A DNA stretch of 64,000 bases from Trueperella abortisuis (GTDB lineage Bacteria > Actinomycetota > Actinomycetes > Actinomycetales > Actinomycetaceae): contig NZ_JAUSQL010000001.1 of the NCBI RefSeq assembly GCF_030811095.1, forward strand, positions 2,294,001-2,358,000, written 5' to 3'. Under the pieces are notes generated by a model. The model was not told the DNA's origin. It worked only from the letters and a program-made list of their open reading frames with translations, and did no database searches. Both the position numbers and the translations under genes were made by a program. Shown here one piece after another: positions 1 through 5,992 of the stretch. Numbering within the stretch: the first letter of the stretch is position 1; each line of letters opens with the position of its first letter.

Positions 1-1164
1 ACTGAGCTGACGGTACACCTCAGCCACTCCGCCGCCCTCCCCTTCGATCACACTCGAACCGGAATCAGTTCGCAGGCGCTTTGCCATGTCGTACAGGCGG
101 GGGTTCACGGCGTTTTTCGCGAGTGCCGGGCTTGCGAGCTGGTCTTTCGAGATGCCACGCAGCCCGCCGGGATTGACGACAATCAGGCGATCGGCCGCGA
201 TGCGCACTTCCACCCACTGACCTTCCGAGTTTGGGGAGAGATCACGGTGGACAAGGGCGTTCGCGATGATCTCGCGAACCGCGACGGGCGGGAAGAGCGG
301 CTCTTCCACCATGTTGCCATCATCAAGGTAACGGTTGTGGCGCGGCGCGTTCTCCTCTACCCATCGCATGGCAGAATCGAGAAGGTCGGGAAGCGGGCCG
401 TCGAAATCCTGCAGGTTGCGCGTGCGCACGCTCCCTGAGCGGCTCCGTGGTAGCTGCACTGCTGCCGTCACTCGAAGCTGCGGAGCCTTCGCCTGCGGGT
501 AACGCCCGAGCGAATACAAGCCGGCAAGCGTGACTTCACCGCTGGGTGCGAGCACGTTTGTCAGCTCCAGAAGTTCGGCGTCGTCTACCACCTGGGCGAG
601 TCGTCTACTTGCCTGGCGCGCTTTTGCACAGAAGTCTGCCGTCGCGCGCGGATCGAGATCGTCGATCGACGTGCTGGAAACGGCGGCGGAATCGAAGCGA
701 TAGAGCTCAGACTGTCCCAGCTTTTGTATCTCGACGAGTGCGCGATCGGCGTCGTTCATCACGTAGTCGCCATCCGATTGCCGCAGGTAGGCGCGGCCGC
801 GATGCACTGCCGGTCGCTGCGACAGAGGCAAGGGGGTCACCTCGACGACGAGGATCTCCTTCCCCTCGTAGGTCAAGACCGTGGGCGAAAGCTGCGGGGC
901 CGGGGCCACAGATGAGCGGGTTTGATCTACGACTCGCGCCGCCAGCTCGTGTGCATTTTTCACCCCGACGACGGCGAAGTCATTGCGTTCGTCGATTCCA
1001 AGGATGACCGTGCCGCCGCTCGGCATGTTCGCAAATGCACACATAGTCTCTGGAAGGTTTTCCGGCAGGCGGGAGGCACGCTTGACCTCAATGTCAGTCG
1101 CATCACGCTTGATCTGACGAAACTCTTCAAGAATGCGAAGGAGCCGTTCTACCGTCCATTTCAT
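1..1164 (-). CDS. AlbA_2-type ATP-binding protein (schlafen-like N-terminus), partial at left edge
   Basis: A continuous minus-strand frame of 388 codons runs from an ATG at 1164 off the left edge, so the C-terminus is missing. The N-terminal ~130 residues look like an AlbA_2 (divergent AAA-4) domain: an acidic/basic start with 'IEVKRASRLPENLPETMCA', then 'GGTVILGID'. Around residue 290 'REIIANALVHRD' matches the C-terminal GHKL/HATPase-like motif of this family, and further on come 'NPGGL' and 'GEGGG'. Such proteins are usually described as DNA-binding regulators or defence-associated ATPases; the specific role is not known. It diverges from the KAP NTPase, and the shared spacer holds repeated ACTCT motifs that overlap this start, which suggests autoregulation. 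Base composition is milder in GC than the core genes. The family call is good; the function is open. Confidence 0.75.
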   Translation of the reverse strand, partial: MKWTVERLLRILEEFRQIKRDATDIEVKRASRLPENLPETMCAFANMPSGGTVILGIDERNDFAVVGVKNAHELAARVVDQTRSSVAPAPQLSPTVLTYEGKEILVVEVTPLPLSQRPAVHRGRAYLRQSDGDYVMNDADRALVEIQKLGQSELYRFDSAAVSSTSIDDLDPRATADFCAKARQASRRLAQVVDDAELLELTNVLAPSGEVTLAGLYSLGRYPQAKAPQLRVTAAVQLPRSRSGSVRTRNLQDFDGPLPDLLDSAMRWVEENAPRHNRYLDDGNMVEEPLFPPVAVREIIANALVHRDLSPNSEGQWVEVRIAADRLIVVNPGGLRGISKDQLASPALAKNAVNPRLYDMAKRLRTDSGSSVIEGEGGGVAEVYRQLS

Positions 1165-1265
1165 ACTCTACAGTATGAGTAGTTTCACTCTAGAGTGCAA
1201 CTCTTGTGTGGGCAAGTTTCGCTCTATCGGTCCGAAGTCGCACTCTGGAAGGAGAATTGCACTCT
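1162..1265. promoter_or_regulatory. Cluster of ACTCT-containing inverted repeats between divergent genes
   Basis: CATACT-ctac-AGTATG (1162-1177) overlaps the start codon of the AlbA_2-type gene. A perfect 12-bp palindrome CACTCTAGAGTG follows at 1186-1197, then ACTCT at 1200-1204, and GCACTCT at 1240-1246 and 1259-1265. Five ACTCT pentamers in ~100 bp of a divergent promoter region look like an array of operator half-sites. The cognate binder is inferred, not shown. Confidence 0.5.
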
Positions 1266-1419
1266 CCCACCGGACACGGACGTGGTCTTCCATTCAGCAG
1301 TACGCGCGGACCTATTCTGGGGAGCAAACCCGCCGCCTCAAATCAAATAAACGAGTCCATGACGCACCTCCGACACGTATGATCGAGTTGTTGGCGAGAA
1401 TTGACAGAAGGAAGTGCAC

Positions 1420-3234
1420 ATGAACGGCAACTCCTGTATTGGATTTGACGACGAACCGACTACCGAAGATCTCATTAATGCTAAACCCTACATTCAGGGC
1501 TTTGTCAGCTTCATTACCCAGTGCCCAACTCCGATGACAACTGCCATTCAGGGTGATTGGGGCAGTGGCAAGACGTCGTCGCTCATTGCAATCAAGAACG
1601 AGGATAAGCTCAAGGATGCGTGGGTACTTGAGTTCAACACGTGGCAGTACTCGCAGTTTAACCTCGGCGAACAGCTGGTGTTTTCTCTCATTGGCGAAAT
1701 CCTCACGCAGCTAAGGACGAAGATCGAGCAGTCATCGAACGAGGGTCTTCAGTCTGAAAAGGAGCCCCTTAAGGAAAAGCTCACGCGGGTAGCTCGTACT
1801 CTGTCCCCATTGGCCAAGTTCGGGGCAACAGTACTGGGATTCGGAGGCGCCTACGAAGCCCTCGAGCAAACACACTCCAAACACGTAGCAGAGTCGCACT
1901 CGGAGGATAACCTCGGCCCAAATCAACTCATTCAATCCATTTCCACCCTTCGCTCGGATCTCCAAGATCTCGTAGATGCGATTACGAAGAGTGGTCCGGA
2001 TAGAATCTATATCTTTATTGATGACCTTGATCGTCTCGAGCCAGAACGGGCTGTCGAGGTCATGGAAGCTCTCAAGGTTTTCCTCAATCTCCGCGGTTGC
2101 GTTTTCGTGCTCGCAATTGATTTCTCCGTCGTTCTTCGGGGTGTGCGCTCTAAGTACGGTGCAGATTTCAGTGAGGATAAAGCGCGATCCTTCTTCGACA
2201 AGATCATCCAGATCCCGTTTAATCTGCCAGTTAGCGCATACGAAATTGAAGGAATCCTCGAAAGCGGCCTGAATAGCCTGGGGGTGGAGTTTACAAAAGA
2301 TAGCCTCCCGCAGTACGTCGATCTCGTGAACCATTCAATCGGAACAAATCCGCGGTCAATCAAGCGTATCCTCAATACGTTCGCACTGATTCTCGAAATA
2401 TCTAAGGTAAGAACCGAAGACACTCCCGAAGAACTCAGTCGGTCACAGTTGGATGTTTTTGCGGTGCTCTGCCTGCAAACGGGATACCAGAAACTGTTTA
2501 GAGAGCTTTTGCGCTATATGGGAAGCGGAAACTCTGCGGCGGACTTCCTCGAACAATCGTTGGATATGACCCGCTCTGACGATGACGAGACCGATCGTTT
2601 TAGCGAAGCCCTGGAGAGGTGGGGGCTAGAGCCAGTCCAAGGGCCCGTCCTAGCAAGGTTCTTGGGTATCCTGGAGGAACTCTTCTCTGACGGCAAGCGG
2701 AATAACCTCAATGATCAACGGATCATGGACGCCTTAGCTAACGCGGCAATTACCGCTGTGGGCCTCGGACATGAATCAGACACTGTCATATCGGATGGCC
2801 GCATTAGCAAGCTAGAAGACATCGATTCCCGTCTTGCAGCTCTGCCAAACGAGAAGGTGAGTATTGCGACGAAGAACAATTTGCGAGCTTTCGAAGATGA
2901 ACTGACGCGTGGGCTTGGCGCCGTAGTCGCTGGTGACACGGGTAAGTATTGGGGCTACGCCATCGGGGAAGGCGGAGAGACAAATGCGCGCATTGGGGGG
3001 AACCGATTCGCCGAACTTCACTACGGCGTCAAATCTTTCCGCGTAGAATTTGGGAACTTCCTTTCGAAGGAAAAACAGCACGACCTCTGGGAGGAAGCCA
3101 AGCGGGCCGGTTTGGAGACCAGAGCGCCTTCAACATCAAAGCCACCAATGAGTATGAAATCGATTGCTTCCGAGGAAGCAGCACGCAAAGCGGCAAGGAT
3201 AGTGGCCAAGGCGTACCGACTCGGTGGACAGTAG
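1420..3234 (+). CDS. KAP family P-loop NTPase
   Basis: A 604-residue protein with an early Walker A (GDWGSGKTS, residues ~45-53) and a Walker B followed by a conserved Asp-Arg (IFIDDLDRLEP, ~198-208). This is the signature of KAP NTPases, STAND-related ATPases often found in mobile and phage-defence islands. A weak hydrophobic stretch (~130-145) lies between the Walker motifs, where many KAP proteins carry membrane segments; here it may not cross the membrane. I chose ATG 1420 because AAGGAAG sits about 7 bases upstream; a GTG two codons earlier overlaps that site. Codon use is less GC-biased than in flanking core genes. The TAG stop is followed immediately, in the same frame, by ung homology, so the 3' end of this gene is an insertion or recombination junction. 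The C-terminal residues may therefore be natural or truncated. Confidence 0.85.
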   Translation: MNGNSCIGFDDEPTTEDLINAKPYIQGFVSFITQCPTPMTTAIQGDWGSGKTSSLIAIKNEDKLKDAWVLEFNTWQYSQFNLGEQLVFSLIGEILTQLRTKIEQSSNEGLQSEKEPLKEKLTRVARTLSPLAKFGATVLGFGGAYEALEQTHSKHVAESHSEDNLGPNQLIQSISTLRSDLQDLVDAITKSGPDRIYIFIDDLDRLEPERAVEVMEALKVFLNLRGCVFVLAIDFSVVLRGVRSKYGADFSEDKARSFFDKIIQIPFNLPVSAYEIEGILESGLNSLGVEFTKDSLPQYVDLVNHSIGTNPRSIKRILNTFALILEISKVRTEDTPEELSRSQLDVFAVLCLQTGYQKLFRELLRYMGSGNSAADFLEQSLDMTRSDDDETDRFSEALERWGLEPVQGPVLARFLGILEELFSDGKRNNLNDQRIMDALANAAITAVGLGHESDTVISDGRISKLEDIDSRLAALPNEKVSIATKNNLRAFEDELTRGLGAVVAGDTGKYWGYAIGEGGETNARIGGNRFAELHYGVKSFRVEFGNFLSKEKQHDLWEEAKRAGLETRAPSTSKPPMSMKSIASEEAARKAARIVAKAYRLGGQ

Positions 3235-3774
3235 CGGTTATTCCGACGCGCCTTCTCCTACCCACTCAGTCGGGTGCGGGTACTGATCGTCGGGCAGGAT
3301 CCCTACCCCACGCCCGGGCACCCGATCGGGCTCAGCTTCGCCGTTGACCGGGACGTCAGGCCAATCCCACGGTCGCTGGCCAATATTTACCGCGAACTAC
3401 ACGACGACCTCGGCATCGCCCCCGCCCCCCACGGCGACCTCACCCCGTGGTGCGAGCACGGCGTCATGCTGCTTAACAGGGTGCTCAGCGTCCGGCCCGG
3501 CAAACCCGCCTCGCACCGAGGAAAGGGATGGGAGAAGATCACCGACCACGCCATCCGCGTGCTCGCCCAACGCGAGCAACCGCTCGTCGCAATCCTGTGG
3601 GGGCAGCAGGCCCAGGAGCTCGCGCCCCTTCTTCGCACGACGCCGAAAGTGACCTCCGCCCATCCCTCACCGCTGTCGGCCACGCGAGGATTCTTCGGCT
3701 CCAGGCCCTTCTCGCGCGCGAACGCCCTGCTCGAGGAGCAAGGCGCGGAGCCGATCGACTGGCGCCTGGAATAG
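3235..3774 (+). pseudogene. ung: uracil-DNA glycosylase, 5'-truncated by the KAP locus
   Basis: Family-1 uracil-DNA glycosylase excises uracil from DNA. Homology begins with '[20 protein letters not shown]' right after the KAP stop, and continues through the water-activating motif GQDPYP, 'LLNRVLSVR', 'LWGQQAQ' and the HPSPLSA loop to a normal C-terminus (PIDW). The catalytic Asp and His are present, but about 45-60 N-terminal residues of the usual ~220-230 are gone, with their start codon and ribosome site. The first in-frame start is a GTG at 3274, which would give 166 residues lacking the N-terminal helices. No good ribosome site is visible there; KAP read-through or coupling could supply some translation. 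I call it a probable pseudogene; a short active form is the alternative. GC content jumps up at the junction. Confidence 0.85.
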
Positions 3775-3910
3775 GCCGGGTATGGGCCGCCGGCGATTGG
3801 CTGACTAAACCGGAGGCGGAAAGCTACATGGAGTCACTCCGAACAAAACCTTTACAGGCCCACGACCGCAGGTTAGAATCATCACAATTCGCGACGAAAG
3901 GAGTGGTCCC

Positions 3911-4345
3911 ATGACCATCGCAACATTGACAACGATGGTAGCCATCGCCATGGCCGCACCATTTGCAGGAATAAACCAGGACACGAGTGCCGACCAGAGC
4001 CAAGATCTTCAACAGTCAACAGTTCTTCAAGATGCCTCCGCCTACTCGCCGAAACTCAACGAAGAGAGTCTCCGGCCAGAATGGCCAGAACTTGTCACTA
4101 CTCCTCTATCGTCGATGAAGCCGACGACGGAAGGTGGCGGAATCATAATCAAGAACTACCCACGCGTGACGGCAAAGCAGGGTTGTTGGCAGGCTCGACT
4201 GGGAAATCTCATCTGGAGCATCGGCTGGGAGGGACTGGTGTGCATCCCATTTAGCGTTGCAACCGGCCCCGTCGGTAGCCTCGCCTGCGGTGCGGTCGGT
4301 AGCGTCGCATCAATATACATCCCATTCAATAGCGTGTGTCGATAG
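3911..4345 (+). CDS. small secreted four-cysteine protein, bacteriocin-precursor-like
   Basis: I do not recognise the family. The 144-residue product starts with a hydrophobic stretch ending AIAMA-APFAG (signal-peptide-like, cleavage about residue 15-20). A polar, Ser/Gln/Thr-rich middle (~23-85) follows, then a compact C-terminal ~55 residues rich in Gly, Ala, Trp and Ile with four cysteines at 92, 111, 126 and 143, the last just before the terminal Arg. A leader plus propeptide plus Gly/Cys-rich hydrophobic core resembles bacteriocin or other small secreted antimicrobial precursors. No modification or protease gene is nearby. AAAGGAG lies 8 bases before the ATG. The downstream membrane protein starts 12 bases after its stop, so the two are probably co-transcribed. 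The bacteriocin reading is inference from architecture only. Confidence 0.6.
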   Translation: MTIATLTTMVAIAMAAPFAGINQDTSADQSQDLQQSTVLQDASAYSPKLNEESLRPEWPELVTTPLSSMKPTTEGGGIIIKNYPRVTAKQGCWQARLGNLIWSIGWEGLVCIPFSVATGPVGSLACGAVGSVASIYIPFNSVCR

Positions 4346-4357
4346 GGAGAAGAACAC

Positions 4358-4642
4358 ATGCCAGTCATATTGAAGCGGATAGCCTATTTTCTTACGCTCG
4401 CCACGGTCTCGCTATTGATCGTGGCCTCCAAGTCACTGGTCACCGGAGAGAGCCCAATAGCCACCCTCCACGACAACACCTGGGCGATCATTTGTGTCCT
4501 GTTGGGAGCTGGCCTCCTTTCAGCGGCATACGATCCACAAAGAGACGTCCCAGACACCACCAAGAGACGGCAGCTACTCATCTTCTCAGGCATCAGCGCC
4601 GTCGCCCTCATTGCTGTTGCACTGGTCTTCGTGTTTCTTTAA
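4358..4642 (+). CDS. small three-helix membrane protein, possible immunity or partner protein
   Basis: A 94-residue protein with three hydrophobic segments (about residues 7-26, 36-56 and 73-94) separated by short polar loops; the middle-to-last loop (PQRDVPDTTKRRQ) is charged. There is no recognised domain. It begins 12 bases after the secreted four-cysteine protein and has a GGGAGAAG ribosome site. Small multi-helix membrane proteins in this position are common as immunity proteins for bacteriocins, but the sequence alone does not prove that. An unrelated small membrane protein is the alternative. Confidence 0.55.
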   Translation: MPVILKRIAYFLTLATVSLLIVASKSLVTGESPIATLHDNTWAIICVLLGAGLLSAAYDPQRDVPDTTKRRQLLIFSGISAVALIAVALVFVFL

Positions 4643-4649
4643 GCACCCT

Positions 4650-4687
4650 CAGTCCCAGGAAATCTTCTCAGCCCCAGGCGGTCTTCT
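4650..4687 (+). repeat. two tandem 19-bp repeats
   Basis: Two adjacent 19-base copies, CAGTCCCAGGAAATCTTCT then CAGCCCCAGGCGGTCTTCT, differ at four positions. They lie just past the stop of the small membrane protein and do not form a clear hairpin. The rest of 4643-4750 shows no gene. Confidence 0.6.
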
Positions 4688-4750
4688 CATTTCTGTCAGT
4701 CTCGTTGCTTTTTGCGCTTGGAGTCCTCGGACTTATTTGACTTGGGGCCC

Positions 4751-4860
4751 GACAGTTCACTTGAAGATCTGACCCACCTGGCGACACTTCACTTGAATAT
4801 ATCGGCTACCGGTCGCTACGCGGGCCTGGTAGGCCTCAGATTCATAACCCGTATCGGGCG
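4751..4860 (+). mobile_element. IS-terminus-like element, copy A
   Basis: About 108 bases align by eye at roughly 80% with the reverse complement of 59660-59768, with one single-base gap. Both copies contain two GACA(C/G)TTCAC(T/G)TGA motifs spaced exactly 32 bases apart, followed by a shared tail (CGGCT.CCGGTCGCTA, CGGGCC.GGT, CAGATTC, TCGGG). Repeated motifs inside a terminus are typical of IS21-like and some other transposon ends. No transposase accompanies this copy. A conserved non-coding element is the alternative. Confidence 0.5.
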
Positions 4861-4868
4861 GCCGCTTT

Positions 4869-5576
4869 CTAGTCGGGTTCCGTGCTGAGGCTCATCAACA
4901 TATCGACGTCGCGTAAAACAACCGCATTTCCTCGCCGCTCGATAATGCCGCTCGATTCTAACCGGGCGAACTGACGCGAGAGGGTTTCCGGCGTCGTGTC
5001 GAGCAAAGACGCGATGTCCTTTTTCGTCAGCGGCAGCACGACGGCGGTTGCATTCCCACGCCGCATGGTCGGCAATCCCAGGAGATAGTCCGCCAGGCGC
5101 TGGCCGACCTCGGCTGAGACGATTGCGGACAGCCGCGCCTCCGTTTCGGCCAGCCGCTCCGAGACCTGAACGAGCATGTGCAAACCAACCGAGGGATACT
5201 CGGCGAAGATTGTGATGAGCTCGGAGTGGTCGAATACGCATGCCTGCGTGTCTTCCAAAGCGACCGCCGTGTGCTTGGCGCGCATCCGTTTCAAAAATGC
5301 CCACTCCCCAAGGAAATCGCCGGGCCCGATGACCCGCACCAGCTGTTCGTGCCCGTCGGCGTTCGTTCGGGTGAGCTTCACCCGGCCCTTATGGATCACA
5401 AAGAGCTGGGAAAGATCGGCGCCTTGGGAGAAAAGCGTGGTGCCGGCCTCCAGCTGCGTCGGCTGGGCAACCCGGGCAACCTTGAGCTGATCCTCATAAC
5501 GCAAGCCTTTGAAGATCGGCACGATCGCAACGCAGGTGTCGCCGACGCTTTCGTGGTCTAGTTTCTGGCTATGCAC
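4869..5576 (-). CDS. Crp/Fnr-family transcriptional regulator
   Basis: An N-terminal cyclic-nucleotide-binding-like fold (residues ~20-140, with 'VIHKGRVKLTR' and 'GPGDFLGEW') is followed by a winged HTH near the C-terminus ('LTKKDIASLLDTTPETLSRQ'). The N-terminus (HESVGDTCVAIVPIFKGL) resembles Fnr/Flp proteins with a single Cys; the full Fnr cysteine cluster is not present, so [4Fe-4S] sensing is doubtful. I prefer the GTG start at 5576 because ACGGAGGA lies just upstream at 5581-5588; an in-frame GTG at 5603 would bury that site. The gene diverges from the HMA-protein/P-type ATPase operon, and a Fnr-like palindrome (5627-5642) lies between them. It is probably the local metal- or redox-responsive regulator; the ligand is unknown. 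Confidence 0.85.
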   Translation of the reverse strand: MHSQKLDHESVGDTCVAIVPIFKGLRYEDQLKVARVAQPTQLEAGTTLFSQGADLSQLFVIHKGRVKLTRTNADGHEQLVRVIGPGDFLGEWAFLKRMRAKHTAVALEDTQACVFDHSELITIFAEYPSVGLHMLVQVSERLAETEARLSAIVSAEVGQRLADYLLGLPTMRRGNATAVVLPLTKKDIASLLDTTPETLSRQFARLESSGIIERRGNAVVLRDVDMLMSLSTEPD

Positions 5577-5626
5577 AAGCTCCTCCGTCCTTTCACGCAA
5601 CACTAACTCAATTGTGCCGGGCGGGA

Positions 5627-5642
5627 CTTGACCTTGGTCAAG
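5627..5642. promoter_or_regulatory. Fnr/Flp-like operator palindrome
   Basis: CTTGACC-TT-GGTCAAG is a perfect 7-bp inverted repeat with a 2-base centre, i.e. TTGAC-N4-GTCAA, close to the Fnr/Flp consensus TTGAT-N4-ATCAA. It sits between the Crp/Fnr gene and the HMA/ATPase operon, 50 bp and 71 bp from their starts, as expected of a shared operator. Confidence 0.65.
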
Positions 5643-5713
5643 GCGCGATCCGCAAATCCATTGTTGTATGAGAGCGCAAGTCCATCAAGAACGACAACGA
5701 CGAAAGGTATCTC

Positions 5714-5935
5714 ATGACTCGTGCAGATTTCTCTACCAGCCCGTTCACCTGCCCCAGTTGCGTGAAGAAGATCGAGACCAACGTTGGGAAGATGGCCGGC
5801 GTCAACGACGTGCGCGTCCTGTTCAACTCCAACAAGGTCAAGGTCAACTTTGACGAGGCCGGCGTCACCGCCGACGACATCTCGGACGTCATCACGAAGC
5901 TCGGCTACCAAGTCGAATCGGTGAAGCTTTCTTAA
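5714..5935 (+). CDS. heavy-metal-associated (HMA) domain protein, CopZ-like metallochaperone
   Basis: A 73-residue single HMA domain with a ferredoxin-like fold pattern. The metal site is FTCPSC (CxxC at residues ~15-18), followed by 'KKIETNVGKMAGVNDVRV' and 'VKVNFDEAGVTADDI', typical of the second and third strands. These proteins bind Cu(I) or another soft metal and hand it to a P1B ATPase. The canonical form is GMTCxxC, so this is a slightly divergent site. It is the first gene of a two-gene operon with the ATPase, which itself lacks an N-terminal HMA domain, so this protein probably supplies that module in trans. AAAGG precedes the ATG. Confidence 0.85.
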   Translation: MTRADFSTSPFTCPSCVKKIETNVGKMAGVNDVRVLFNSNKVKVNFDEAGVTADDISDVITKLGYQVESVKLS

Positions 5936-5948
5936 TCACGACGGCGGA

Positions 5949-5971
5949 GGCGGGGGCTACCTGCCCCCGCC
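5949..5971 (+). terminator. intra-operon GC-rich hairpin
   Basis: GGCGGGGGC-tacct-GCCCCCGCC, a 9-bp perfect stem with a 5-base loop, lies between the HMA gene stop and the ATPase ribosome site. There is no T-tract, so it is more likely an RNA stabiliser or attenuator that sets the ratio of chaperone to pump than a full terminator. Confidence 0.55.
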
Positions 5972-5992
5972 GTCCCCTTGAAAGGACCTGAT

